A DNA stretch of 64,000 nt. Source: Metarhizobium sp964253915. Its GTDB lineage: Bacteria; Pseudomonadota; Alphaproteobacteria; Rhizobiales; Rhizobiaceae. This document shows, one piece after another, positions 55,790 through 64,000 of the stretch. Position 1 is the first letter of the stretch. Each line of letters begins with the position of its first letter. Below the pieces are notes generated by a model. The model saw nothing but the letters and a program-made list of their open reading frames with translations. It was not told the origin of the DNA and ran no database searches. The DNA lies in contig NZ_CAXUSG020000016.1 of the NCBI RefSeq assembly GCF_964253915.1, positions 1 through 64,000 of the forward strand. The letters are read 5' to 3'. The position numbers and the translations under genes were made by a program.

Positions 55790-56043
55790 GGGTGCGGTTC
55801 AAACCTTGCTTGAGCTTCTGCCAGTTCACGGAGTTCGAGGCGGTTTTCTATACGGTCGAGACGGCTTTCATGCCGGGCGAGAACACCGTAGATGTTATGA
55901 ATGTCCTGCTGCATCGAGATCATCGTGCCACGCATGGCATTCATCTCGGATTTCAACTCTCTTTGAGTGAGTTTCACATCCGAAACATCTGCTTGTATCC
56001 GCTTGAGCAACTCGTACATCAACTCGTTGGTAACTTCCGCCAT
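55786..56043 (-). CDS. Small coiled-coil protein within the purine operon
   Basis: The 85-residue protein has a near-continuous heptad pattern (LLKRIQADVSDVKLTQRELKSEMNAMRG...RIENRLELRELAEA). Homologues by similarity of style are annotated as hypothetical in rhizobia. It lies between purS and purQ, ends with a 4-base overlap onto purQ, and so is co-translated. It may help assemble PurLQS; this is only a guess. The ATG at 56043 follows GGAG. Confidence 0.8.
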   Translation of the reverse strand: MAEVTNELMYELLKRIQADVSDVKLTQRELKSEMNAMRGTMISMQQDIHNIYGVLARHESRLDRIENRLELRELAEAQARFEPHP

Positions 56044-56060
56044 CGCTCGCTCCACAACCT

Positions 56061-56303
56061 TTAGTCGATGGCGATAGTATAGTTCTCAATCACCGTGTTT
56101 GCGAGCAGTTTTTCGCACATCGCCTTGAGGTCGGCCTCGGCCTTGGCGCGGTCGGCGCCATCAAGCTCGAGATCGAAGACCTTGCCCTGGCGGACATGGC
56201 CGACGCCTTCGAAGCCGAGGGCGCCGAGGGCGCCTTCGATGGCCTTGCCCTGCGGATCGAGAACGCCGTTCTTCAACGTGATGGTCACGCGTGCCTTGAT
56301 CAC
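56061..56303 (-). CDS. purS: Phosphoribosylformylglycinamidine synthase subunit PurS
   Basis: The 80-residue subunit bridges PurL and PurQ. It begins IKARVTITLKNGVLDPQG and has the family length of about 80. It lies 21 bases after purC. Confidence 0.95.
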   Translation of the reverse strand: MIKARVTITLKNGVLDPQGKAIEGALGALGFEGVGHVRQGKVFDLELDGADRAKAEADLKAMCEKLLANTVIENYTIAID

Positions 56304-56324
56304 TATCGTCTTCCCCTAAAGATC

Positions 56325-57089
56325 TTACTTTACCAGAACCGGACCGGTGCCGCGGACGGGTTCGTTTTCATTGATGATGCCGAGACGGCGTGCCACTTCC
56401 TGATAGGCTTCGAGCAGGCCGCCGAGGTCCTCGCGAAAACGGTCCTTGTCGAGCTTCTGGCGGGTTTCGATGTCCCAGAGGCGGCAGCTGTCCGGCGAAA
56501 TCTCGTCGGCCAGGATGATGCGCATCATGTCGCCCTCGAACAGGCGGCCGCATTCGATCTTGAAGTCGATGAGCTGGATGCCGACGCCGAGGAACAGGCC
56601 GGTCAGGAAGTCGTTGACGCGGATGGCGAGGGCCATGATGTCATCAAGCTCAGCCGGATTTGCCCAGCCAAAGGCGGTGATGTGCTCTTCGGAGACCATC
56701 GGGTCGTCGAGTGCATCCGACTTGTAGTAGAATTCGATGATCGAGCGCGGCAGGACCACGCCTTCGTCGATGCCGAGGCGCTTGGCCATGGAGCCGGCGG
56801 CGACGTTGCGCACGACGATCTCCAGCGGGATCATCTCGACTTCCTTGATCAGCTGCTCGCGCATGTTCAGCCGGCGGATGAAATGCGTCGGAATGCCGAT
56901 CTTGTTGAGATGGCTGAAGATGTATTCGGAAATCCGGTTGTTCAGGACGCCCTTGCCATCGATGACATCGTGTTTTTTCTTGTTGAAGGCGGTCGCATCG
57001 TCCTTGAAGAACTGGATCAGGGTGCCGGGCTCGGGACCTTCGTAAAGGATCTTGGCCTTGCCCTCGTAAATACGGCGGCGACGGTTCAT
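56325..57089 (-). CDS. purC: SAICAR synthase
   Basis: The 254-residue enzyme adds aspartate to carboxyaminoimidazole ribonucleotide. It starts RRRRIYEGKAKILYEG and has the family segment IPTHFIRRLNMREQ. It opens the purC-purS-X-purQ operon. Confidence 0.96.
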   Translation of the reverse strand: MNRRRRIYEGKAKILYEGPEPGTLIQFFKDDATAFNKKKHDVIDGKGVLNNRISEYIFSHLNKIGIPTHFIRRLNMREQLIKEVEMIPLEIVVRNVAAGSMAKRLGIDEGVVLPRSIIEFYYKSDALDDPMVSEEHITAFGWANPAELDDIMALAIRVNDFLTGLFLGVGIQLIDFKIECGRLFEGDMMRIILADEISPDSCRLWDIETRQKLDKDRFREDLGGLLEAYQEVARRLGIINENEPVRGTGPVLVK

Positions 57090-57470
57090 GGTATTTTTCT
57101 CTGTTGTTGGCGCTCTTGGGCAGCGCGTGGAACGTTCGTTAGTGCGGTCCCTTATCGGAAAAGTCCGGAATCCACAATGCGCCTGTGGCGGCTTCCAGGG
57201 GAATTCATCGGAGCCTTCTCATCTTTCCATCGGGAAACGCGGTTGGGCGGCGTCTACATGTCAGCATGATTTTCACCTTTGTAAGGCCGGCCAGGTTTCT
57301 GCTGCTGTCATGGCCGTCCGGTTTAACCGGCCCATCCTGCCGTTTGCAGCCTGTGTGACGCTTTCTTCGCGCGTGCCGCAATTTGGCAAACTTCGCATTG
57401 CACTTTCGTCATGCATTTGATTTATGGGAACGGAACCCATACGAACACGATACGCCGGGGAGATTCTTAT
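57090..57470. other. 381-base divergent region, purC/zeta gene
   Basis: No gene is supported here. The region should hold the promoters of purC (minus) and the ATPase-inhibitor gene (plus). I see no convincing purine riboswitch fold or operator. Confidence 0.4.
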
Positions 57471-57785
57471 ATGAGCGCCATGAGTGATCGCGAAAAGGCC
57501 TTTGAAAGCAAATTCGCACTGGACCAGGAATTGAAGTTCAAGGCTGAGGCGCGGCGCAACAAGCTGCTTGGCCTGTGGGCAGCCGGGCTTCTCGGCCGCG
57601 ACGATGCAGATGCCTATGCGCGCGATGTGGTCGCTTCCGATTTCGTCGAGGCCGGCGATGAAGACGTCTTCCGCAAGATTCGCGCCGATTTCGATGCCGC
57701 CGGCGTTGCCGTCAGCGACACCGACCTGCGCAGCAAGATGCTCGAGCTTCTGGCCCAGGCTGTCGAGCAGATCCAGAACAGCTGA
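57471..57785 (+). CDS. F1-ATPase zeta inhibitor (DUF1476)
   Basis: The 104-residue protein is the alphaproteobacterial zeta subunit, which binds F1 and blocks ATP hydrolysis. It has the inhibitory start SDREKAFESKFALDQELKFKAEARRN and the four-helix body typical of the family. The ATG at 57471 follows GGGGAGA; a second ATG three codons later is possible. Confidence 0.88.
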   Translation: MSAMSDREKAFESKFALDQELKFKAEARRNKLLGLWAAGLLGRDDADAYARDVVASDFVEAGDEDVFRKIRADFDAAGVAVSDTDLRSKMLELLAQAVEQIQNS

Positions 57786-57813
57786 TTTCAAGCGAAAACG
57801 TTTCAAACCTCTG

Positions 57814-57842
57814 GCCGCGGACACCCTGTTCCGCGGCTTTTT
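57814..57842 (+). terminator. Terminator of the zeta gene
   Basis: The arms GCCGCGGA and TCCGCGGC are followed by five T. Confidence 0.82.
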
Positions 57843-57848
57843 CGTGAA

Positions 57849-60470
57849 TCAGCCTTTACCGGCGCGGCGGATCTTGCCGTGCATTTCGTGGACGGGATGT
57901 TCGCTGGCGCGCCATTCCTCGGCGATCAGGAAGGGTTCGATCGCCTCGAAGGGCATCGCCCGGGCAAGCGCCCAGCCCTGGAGGATGTCGCATCCCAGTT
58001 CGGAGAGGATGCGGACGTGATCGCGGGTTTCGACGCCCTCTGCAACCACATTGATGTTCAGCGATCTGCCGATCTCGATGATCGAGCCGACCATCTTGCG
58101 CTGTTCGGCAGACGACGGAATGAGCTTGACCAGCTCCCTGTCGATCTTGAGGGTCGTCGGGCTGATCCGGAGCAGGCTGACGATCGAGGCGTGGCCGGTG
58201 CCGAAATCGTCGATCTCGATGTCGATGCCGAGCTTGCGCAGCCGGGCGAGGTTCTGCACCACGCCGGTGTCGCAGGTATCGAGGAAAATCGATTCCAGCA
58301 ATTCGAAGGACACCGTTCCGGGCTTGATCTTCATGCCGCGCAATTTTTTCGTCAGGGCCGGATCATTCAGCCGCCGTGCGGACACATTGACCGAAATCTT
58401 CGGCACAGGAAGCTTCTTGGCCATCCATAGCCGGTGATGGGCGAGTGCCTTTTCCAGCACCAATGCATCGATCATAGACACCACGTCGAGATCTTCGGCG
58501 ACGGGAAGAAACTTGTCGGGGGTAAGGATGCCCTTTTCCGGATGGACCCAGCGCACCAGCGTTTCCACGCCGGTGACATCGAGCGTGCGGGCACAGAATT
58601 GCGGCTGGTAGAAGGGTACGAACTGATCCTGTTCCAGCGCATACAGGATATCGTCGGCCAGCCGCTTGTTGTGAATGATCTGGTCCTGGACATCGCGAGA
58701 GAAGAATTCGTGACGATTGCGGCCGCGGTTCTTGGCGCGGTAGAGAGCGATGTCGGCATTCAGCAGCAATTGTTTGGCGTTCAACTCCGCGCCATCGTCG
58801 CTGGCGATGCCGATGCTGGCTCCGAAACGGATGGTATGCCCGTCATAGAGGACCGGCTTGCACAATTCCTTTATGATGCGGTCGGCAAGAGAGGCGAGCT
58901 TGCGTTGCGTACCGTCCATGTCCGTGAGCAGGACGAATTCGTCGCCGCCGATGCGTGCCACGAAGTCCTGGCTGCGCAGGTTGGCTTTGAGCACGTTCGC
59001 CGCGTGCTGGAGCATGGTGTCGCCGGCACGGTGACCAAGCGTATCGTTGATTTGCTTGAAGCGGTCGAGATCGATGTGAAAGATCACCATCGTCGCGCCG
59101 CTGCGTCGGCATTCCTCGGCACGGGCATCGAGAACCTCGTCGAGGTAGCGCCGGTTGGGCAGCCCTGTCAGATAATCGTGAAGCGCATTGTGCTCGATGC
59201 GCGCCTTGGCCATTTCCAGCTCGCGGTTGCGGGCCTCCGCCAGTGTCTTTGCCCTTTCGAGTTCCCGCCGCAGGATGATGTCGCCGGTGACGTCCCAGTT
59301 CGCGCCCACCAGCTTGCGTTTGCCGTTGCTATCGGTGAAGGCCTTGTTGCGGGATTCGATATGCCGCACCTTGCCGTTTGCCAGCACGACCCTGTAATCG
59401 TTGCGGAATTCGTTTTCGCCGTCGAGATGGGTTTCGACGCAGGCGAGTGCCGTTGCCGCGTCTTCCGGATGAAGCATCGATTCCCACAAGTCGCCGGGTT
59501 TGAGGTTCGGCGTCCCTTCCATGCCGAACATTTCCAGCAGCCGATCATCCCATTTGACGGTCGAGGTTTCGAGATCGGCTTCGAACACGCCGATGTCTGA
59601 TATCGATAGCGCCAGTTCCAGGCGCCTCGAAAGCTGGGCCAGCATTTCTTCTGCTGCCTTGCGCTGGGTTATGTCGGTGTCGGTGCCGATAACGCGTGTC
59701 GGTTTGCCGTCCTTGTCCCACTCCACCGCCGCACCGCGGCACTCAACCCAGACCCAGTGGCCGTCCTTGTGGCGCTCGCGATACTGGAACATCGCATAGT
59801 CCGGGTCGCCGCTGTTCTGCCGCTCGATCGCCTCGACGACATAGTCGCGGTCGTCGGGATGAAGCAGTTGCAGCCAGTTCTCGAAACCCTCGGCCAATTG
59901 TTCGTCCGGCGCCAGCCCGCGTATGGCCTTCCAGGTGTCGGAGTAATACATGACGCCGGTCGCGTAATTCTGGTCCCACACGCCGGTGCCGGAATTCACC
60001 AGGGCATCCCGCCAGCGGTTTTCCCGCAGGATCAGCTCGTCGACCTGTGTCTTGCGGGCGTGGATGTCGAATGTCGTTACCAGGATCGCTGCCGGTGGCG
60101 AAGCGGTGGAAGCATTGAGAGCGATCCGATACCAGTGATATCCGTTTTCCGCGGTGCCGCATCGGAGTTCGACACGAGCATTTTCGATATCGCCACGTCG
60201 TGTCGCAACGATGAGATTGATCAGATTGTCTCGGTCTTCGGGATGGACGAGATCGGCAAGCGCCAGGCCCGAGACACTCCGTTCTGCCGGGTGAAGTTTC
60301 GAGAAGGCAGGATTATGGAAGAGAACAAAGCCGTCTGCGTCAAGAAATGCCAAGCCGGTCGACATGCCTGCAACGATCTCGCGCAAGCACTTTTCGTCGG
60401 CCAGGATCTGACCGCTCTCTGAATCCTTGGGCTCACAATGTGACGTCAACGCAAAAACTCGCTTGGACAA
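57849..60470 (-). CDS. PAS-GGDEF-EAL cyclic di-GMP protein
   Basis: The 873-residue soluble protein has several PAS domains (about 25-420), a GGDEF domain with the intact motif RIGGDEF and an EAL domain with NVSARRL, DDFGTGHAS and QGWALARAMP. The EAL signature reads ETLVRW, Glu retained. Either synthesis or hydrolysis of cyclic di-GMP is possible. The start is TTG at 60470 with a weak ribosome site; a later start is possible. Confidence 0.85.
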   Translation of the reverse strand: MSKRVFALTSHCEPKDSESGQILADEKCLREIVAGMSTGLAFLDADGFVLFHNPAFSKLHPAERSVSGLALADLVHPEDRDNLINLIVATRRGDIENARVELRCGTAENGYHWYRIALNASTASPPAAILVTTFDIHARKTQVDELILRENRWRDALVNSGTGVWDQNYATGVMYYSDTWKAIRGLAPDEQLAEGFENWLQLLHPDDRDYVVEAIERQNSGDPDYAMFQYRERHKDGHWVWVECRGAAVEWDKDGKPTRVIGTDTDITQRKAAEEMLAQLSRRLELALSISDIGVFEADLETSTVKWDDRLLEMFGMEGTPNLKPGDLWESMLHPEDAATALACVETHLDGENEFRNDYRVVLANGKVRHIESRNKAFTDSNGKRKLVGANWDVTGDIILRRELERAKTLAEARNRELEMAKARIEHNALHDYLTGLPNRRYLDEVLDARAEECRRSGATMVIFHIDLDRFKQINDTLGHRAGDTMLQHAANVLKANLRSQDFVARIGGDEFVLLTDMDGTQRKLASLADRIIKELCKPVLYDGHTIRFGASIGIASDDGAELNAKQLLLNADIALYRAKNRGRNRHEFFSRDVQDQIIHNKRLADDILYALEQDQFVPFYQPQFCARTLDVTGVETLVRWVHPEKGILTPDKFLPVAEDLDVVSMIDALVLEKALAHHRLWMAKKLPVPKISVNVSARRLNDPALTKKLRGMKIKPGTVSFELLESIFLDTCDTGVVQNLARLRKLGIDIEIDDFGTGHASIVSLLRISPTTLKIDRELVKLIPSSAEQRKMVGSIIEIGRSLNINVVAEGVETRDHVRILSELGCDILQGWALARAMPFEAIEPFLIAEEWRASEHPVHEMHGKIRRAGKG

Positions 60471-60536
60471 GCTGCCATAGTGCCAAGATAGATTTAAAGT
60501 GACATTAATGCGGTTTCAGGACAGAACCGGCATTTT

Positions 60537-61091
60537 TTATGCTTGCAGGCGGCTCAGGAACTGGGCGAACACCATTGAACCTTCCGGCCATGGGCCGTGG
60601 CCCGAGGCGGTATTCAGGTGGCCGGAGTCGCCGGCGTCGATCAGCAGCGAACCCCAGGCATTGGTGATGTCCTCGGCATGCTCGTACGTGCCGAACGGAT
60701 CGGAGCGGCTGGCGATGGTGATGGACGGAAAGGGCAAGGGATCGCGGGGATAAGGCCCGAACGCCGCCAGTTCCTGGGGCAGCAGGTCGGAAGGCGTCAG
60801 GTCCGGAGGTGCTGCCAGGAAAGCGCCGGCGATACGCTGGCCAAACTGCGGTGCTGCATGCACCACGGCGGCGACGCCGAGCGAATGCGCGACAAGCACG
60901 ACCGGCTTGGTCGCCGCCTCGACGGCTTCGATGATCCGGCTTGTCCAGTCACCGAGGACCGGCGTCATCCACTCCGCCTGCTCGACGCGTCGCGCCGTGC
61001 TGAGCTTTTCCTGCCAGCGGGTTTGCCAATGCTGCGGGCCGGAATTGCCATGGCCCGGGATGATGAGAATGTCTGCTTCCGATACTTTCAT
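60537..61091 (-). CDS. Alpha/beta hydrolase of the RBBP9/YdeN type
   Basis: The 184-residue hydrolase begins ILIIPGHGNSGPQHWQTRW, has the nucleophile Ser in VAHSLG, and the catalytic His in DSGHLN. The substrate is unknown. The ATG at 61091 gives the family start. Confidence 0.87.
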   Translation of the reverse strand: MKVSEADILIIPGHGNSGPQHWQTRWQEKLSTARRVEQAEWMTPVLGDWTSRIIEAVEAATKPVVLVAHSLGVAAVVHAAPQFGQRIAGAFLAAPPDLTPSDLLPQELAAFGPYPRDPLPFPSITIASRSDPFGTYEHAEDITNAWGSLLIDAGDSGHLNTASGHGPWPEGSMVFAQFLSRLQA

Positions 61092-61172
61092 GGCCGTGAT
61101 GTGCGATCGCGCGGTTTCGAAGTCAAGGGGAAACGATGGCGCCGCTGGCACCATCGCGATTTCAAAACGGTG

Positions 61173-61418
61173 TCACTTGGTAAGCGGATAACATTTGTCG
61201 GTGGAGAAGGCACCGGAATTGAAACCCATCTGGCAGATCACCACGGCATCATCCTTTTCCAGGAAGACGGCGTAACTTTCCGAAATCGGCGCCACGTTGA
61301 TGATGTCGTAACCGGATTTGACCAGCTCCAGGATGGATTGCGGTGTTTCCGCCGCTGCCAACCCGGCAAGGGACGAAGAAAACACTGCGGCAAGGAACAG
61401 GATTTTTGGAAACCTCAT
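61173..61418 (-). CDS. Small secreted protein
   Basis: The 81-residue product has a signal peptide (about 1-23, ending LAAA) and a short mature domain with two cysteines. No family recognised. The ATG at 61418 fits. Confidence 0.7.
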   Translation of the reverse strand: MRFPKILFLAAVFSSSLAGLAAAETPQSILELVKSGYDIINVAPISESYAVFLEKDDAVVICQMGFNSGAFSTDKCYPLTK

Positions 61419-61477
61419 GCTTAGCCTCCCTGTGATGACGTGCGACAAGGCACGACAGGCAGTCTAATACAGAGTGC

Positions 61478-61521
61478 CATGCCGGCGAAGTGTGCTTGAG
61501 CACTGTCGCCGGCATGTTTTT
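61478..61521 (+). terminator. Terminator-like hairpin on the plus strand
   Basis: CATGCCGGCGA pairs with TCGCCGGCATG, followed by TTTTT on the plus strand. It lies between two minus-strand genes, with no plus-strand gene upstream of it. Confidence 0.6.
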
Positions 61522-61541
61522 CGATTGTCGCCCGTGGTCGG

Positions 61542-62849
61542 TCAGACGGAGCCGAACACCCGGCGGAAGATCGTATCGACATGCTTGGTGTGGTAACCGA
61601 GGTCGAATTTTTCGCGGATATCGGCTTCGGAAAGGGCAGCGCGCACTTCCTGGTCTGCCAGAAGCTCTTCGAGGAAGTCCTTGCCCTGTTCCCATACCTT
61701 CATGGCGTTGCGCTGCACCAGGCGGTAGGCGTCTTCACGCGAGACGCCGGCCTGCGTCAGCGCCAGCAGCACGCGCTGCGAATGGACAAGGCCGCGGAAC
61801 TTGTTGAGGTTCTTCAGCATGTTGTCCGGATAGATCACCAGCTTTTCAATGACACCGGCGAGCCGGTTGAGGGCGAAATCGAGGGTGATCGTCGTGTCCG
61901 GGCCGATAGCGCGCTCGACGCTGGAATGGCTGATATCGCGTTCGTGCCAAAGGGCAACGTTCTCCATGGCCGGCACGACCGACATGCGCACCAGGCGTGC
62001 GAGACCGGTGAGGTTTTCGGTCAGAACCGGGTTGCGCTTGTGCGGCATGGCCGACGAGCCCTTCTGGCCGGGCGAGAAGAATTCCTCGGCTTCCAGCACT
62101 TCGGTGCGCTGCATGTGGCGGATTTCGATGGCGACGTTCTCGATCGACGAGGCGATGACGCCGAGCGTGGCGAAGAACATCGCATGGCGGTCACGCGGGA
62201 TGACCTGCGTCGAGACCGGCTCCGGAATGAGGCCGAGCTTTTCGCAGACATGTTCCTCGACGCGCGGATCGATGTTGGCGAAAGTGCCGACGGCGCCGGA
62301 AACGGCGCCTGTCGCCACCTCGGCGCGGGCTGCGACGAGGCGTTCGCGGTTGCGGTTCATCTCGGCGTAGAAACGGGCGAGCGTCAGGCCCATCGTCGTC
62401 GGTTCGGCATGGATGCCGTGACTACGGCCGATGCGGATGGTGTCCTTGTGCTCGAAGGCGCGGGTCTTCAGCGCTGCCAGAACGCGGTCCATATCGGCGA
62501 GCAGGATGTCGGCGGCACGCACCAACTGGATGTTGAAGGTGGTGTCGAGCACGTCGGAAGAGGTCATGCCCTGGTGGATGAAACGGCTGTCCGGACCGAC
62601 GAATTCGGCCAGGTGCGTCAGGAAGGCGATGACGTCATGCTTGGTGACGGCTTCGATCTCGTCGATGCGCTCGACGTCGAAGGTGGCTGCGCCGCCCTTT
62701 TCCCAGATGGTCGCGGCCGCCGATTTCGGGATGACGCCAATGTCGGCCAAGGCGTCGCAGGCATGCGCTTCGATTTCGAACCAGATGCGGAACTTGGTTT
62801 CGGGCGACCAGATGGCGACCATTTCTGGCCGGGAATAACGGGGGATCAT
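61542..62849 (-). CDS. purB: Adenylosuccinate lyase
   Basis: The 435-residue enzyme acts twice in purine synthesis. It has the fumarase-superfamily signature GSSAMPHKRNP, plus TSSDVLDT and the normal length. The ATG at 62849 is the family start. Confidence 0.96.
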   Translation of the reverse strand: MIPRYSRPEMVAIWSPETKFRIWFEIEAHACDALADIGVIPKSAAATIWEKGGAATFDVERIDEIEAVTKHDVIAFLTHLAEFVGPDSRFIHQGMTSSDVLDTTFNIQLVRAADILLADMDRVLAALKTRAFEHKDTIRIGRSHGIHAEPTTMGLTLARFYAEMNRNRERLVAARAEVATGAVSGAVGTFANIDPRVEEHVCEKLGLIPEPVSTQVIPRDRHAMFFATLGVIASSIENVAIEIRHMQRTEVLEAEEFFSPGQKGSSAMPHKRNPVLTENLTGLARLVRMSVVPAMENVALWHERDISHSSVERAIGPDTTITLDFALNRLAGVIEKLVIYPDNMLKNLNKFRGLVHSQRVLLALTQAGVSREDAYRLVQRNAMKVWEQGKDFLEELLADQEVRAALSEADIREKFDLGYHTKHVDTIFRRVFGSV

Positions 62850-62910
62850 GGGGTATCGCTTTCGTCTCTAGCGGCAGTTGCGGTCGCTTTAGCAAACCTG
62901 GCAGACAATC

Positions 62911-63459
62911 TCAACGCATGCGGCGTGCGAGAAAGACGCTTGCACAGATGAGAAAGATCAGTCCGAGCGGCAGATAGAGCCGCATGCCGAGCACCAGGAA
63001 CTGATAGGTTGCGGATGCGGAGGTGAACAGGAACTGTATCAGCCAGATCCGGGTGCCGAAAGGTTGGTGCCACTGCGAATAGAACAGCCGGTATTCCATG
63101 GCAAACAGGAAGGCCGTTGCAAGAATGGTGGCGCAGGTCAGCGTCAGGAAAAATGCCGCGAAACGCGTTTCGGGAGAACGCCGGAAGGCGAAGAAGCGGC
63201 CGAGCGGAACGGCAACGAGCCAGGCGAATAGGCCGCCGGCGAAATAGAGCAGCATCAATCCCTGCAGATGCGCCGTCTGCAGGCGAAAGCGCAGGTAGAG
63301 GCCGAGAAGGGCTGCAGTGGACATCAGCAGGCCCCAGATGACGGCGCCTGCCAGCAGGCCGGGCAGGGGCAGTCGCGCCGAAGCGATCCGTTGGCGCAGG
63401 CGGCCTCCGCGCGGCTGGGCGGGGAGAACATCGGGCATGATGGCCGACAGCGTTGTCAT
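62911..63459 (-). CDS. Polytopic membrane protein of unknown function
   Basis: The 182-residue product has four hydrophobic segments after a short cytosolic N-terminus. Its start overlaps the end of the upstream gene by four bases, suggesting co-translation. No family recognised. Confidence 0.7.
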   Translation of the reverse strand: MTTLSAIMPDVLPAQPRGGRLRQRIASARLPLPGLLAGAVIWGLLMSTAALLGLYLRFRLQTAHLQGLMLLYFAGGLFAWLVAVPLGRFFAFRRSPETRFAAFFLTLTCATILATAFLFAMEYRLFYSQWHQPFGTRIWLIQFLFTSASATYQFLVLGMRLYLPLGLIFLICASVFLARRMR

Positions 63460-64000
63460 GGCCGCACCGGCACGGCGATCCAGCGACCGTCGCTGCCCTC
63501 GAAACCCTGGCTCAACACCAGCACGAGGGCGATATGCACCCAGCCGCCGGCCGGCTGCGGGCTGAATGTCATGACGCCGCCGAGCCTGTATTCTGTCGGG
63601 CAGTTACGGCTTTCGGGTATCTGCTTGTCCTCGTAAAACAGCCGGTTGGCGGGCTGACCTTCGATTTCCTTGAGGCGCAGGCGGAAGCCACGGGTCTTCG
63701 CGTCGAAGGACTGGCATTTGGGCGACGCCTGCAGGTCGAAGGTTTCAAGCACCATCGTATTGGTGTTGCCGACCGGCGGTTGGACTGCGACGGCGTCGTA
63801 GCGCAGCTTGTCGGACACCGTGTCGAGTTCGGTAAACGGGTTGAAGGCGGCGAGAAGGCCGGGATTGCTGGCGAGATCATACGTCTCGATCAGTTTCGCT
63901 GCGGCGCGGCGGGCATCGCCGCGCGCCTTGCCGAGGCTTGCCTGCTCGTCTTCCAGCCGCACCCGGTAGGGCGTGCCCGGCAGATAGCGGTCTTCCTTGG
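63456..64000 (-). CDS. Gene cut by the right edge, possible DUF2259 secreted protein
   Basis: The reading frame is open to the window edge, so only the C-terminal 181 codons or so are seen. Segments such as LFYEDKQIPESRNCPTEYRLGGV and the C-terminal VLVLSQGFEGSDGRW resemble DUF2259 secreted proteins as I remember them. The N-terminus is missing. Confidence 0.6.
   Translation of the reverse strand, partial: KEDRYLPGTPYRVRLEDEQASLGKARGDARRAAAKLIETYDLASNPGLLAAFNPFTELDTVSDKLRYDAVAVQPPVGNTNTMVLETFDLQASPKCQSFDAKTRGFRLRLKEIEGQPANRLFYEDKQIPESRNCPTEYRLGGVMTFSPQPAGGWVHIALVLVLSQGFEGSDGRWIAVPVRP

Noticed and set aside
57090..57470. Purine riboswitch upstream of purC
   Set aside because: I looked for the paired stems and conserved loops but saw no convincing match.
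57273..57824. 183-codon minus-strand frame over the zeta-subunit gene
   Set aside because: Antisense to a recognised plus-strand gene; no family features.

Overview
The window reads as a chromosomal segment of an alphaproteobacterium of the order Rhizobiales, most likely family Rhizobiaceae (Rhizobium, Agrobacterium, Ensifer, Shinella or Ciceribacter type). The reasons are high GC content, frequent TTG/GTG starts, a giant growth-pole-ring-like coiled-coil protein, the CckA hybrid kinase, the F1-ATPase zeta inhibitor, a DksA that lacks its zinc cysteines, and a dispersed palindromic element of the rhizobial REP/RIME kind. Nearly all genes are housekeeping or conserved accessory genes. I see no prophage, insertion sequence, rRNA or tRNA.

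Layout. 1-461 is the end of a CRISPR array (8 repeats and 7 complete spacers visible) with I-C-like repeats read leftward; its presumed leader (462-647) abuts the terminator of the giant gpr-like gene (708-7277, minus). 7758-12004 holds an Hpt protein, an adrenodoxin-type ferredoxin, a DUF922 protein, the folate operon folP-folB-folK and a secreted protein. 12175-17257 holds sixA-ycjX-ycjF (minus), dksA (plus) and a FliO-like gene (minus). 17562-26792 holds cckA, a VOC protein, psuG-psuK, recA and alaS. 27210-34692 holds small or secreted proteins, trkH, ilvA, an HlyU-like gene and two divergent regulator/enzyme pairs (tetR/SDR and lysR/azoR) with visible palindromes between them. 34809-41618 holds twin papain-like proteins, a PilZ protein, a divergent lrp/ald pair, a LysE exporter, a HerA-like ATPase and a vapBC module. 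41884-46652 holds rpsD, glsA, ttcA, an inositol-monophosphatase-family gene and a Bcr/CflA-type exporter.

46743-64000 is dominated by minus-strand purine-synthesis genes: purB, then purC-purS-X-purQ, then purL followed by bolA, a very basic small protein, a secreted protein and the CGFS glutaredoxin grxD. X is a small coiled-coil protein overlapping purQ. Interspersed are a PagL-like outer-membrane protein, a MocR-type regulator with a perfect palindrome at its start codon, a DUF1127 protein, a Sel1-repeat protein, the zeta subunit and a PAS-GGDEF-EAL protein. The gene at the right edge is cut by the window.

No obviously new multi-gene system stands out. The best leads are the CRISPR array whose leader side carries no cas genes, the tandem permuted-papain proteins with an AT-rich palindrome, the coiled-coil gene inside the purine operon, the stand-alone HerA-like ATPase, several well-formed operators, two dispersed repeats (one supplies a stop codon) and two terminator-like hairpins that may mark small RNAs. 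All family assignments come from reading motifs by eye; no searches were run.
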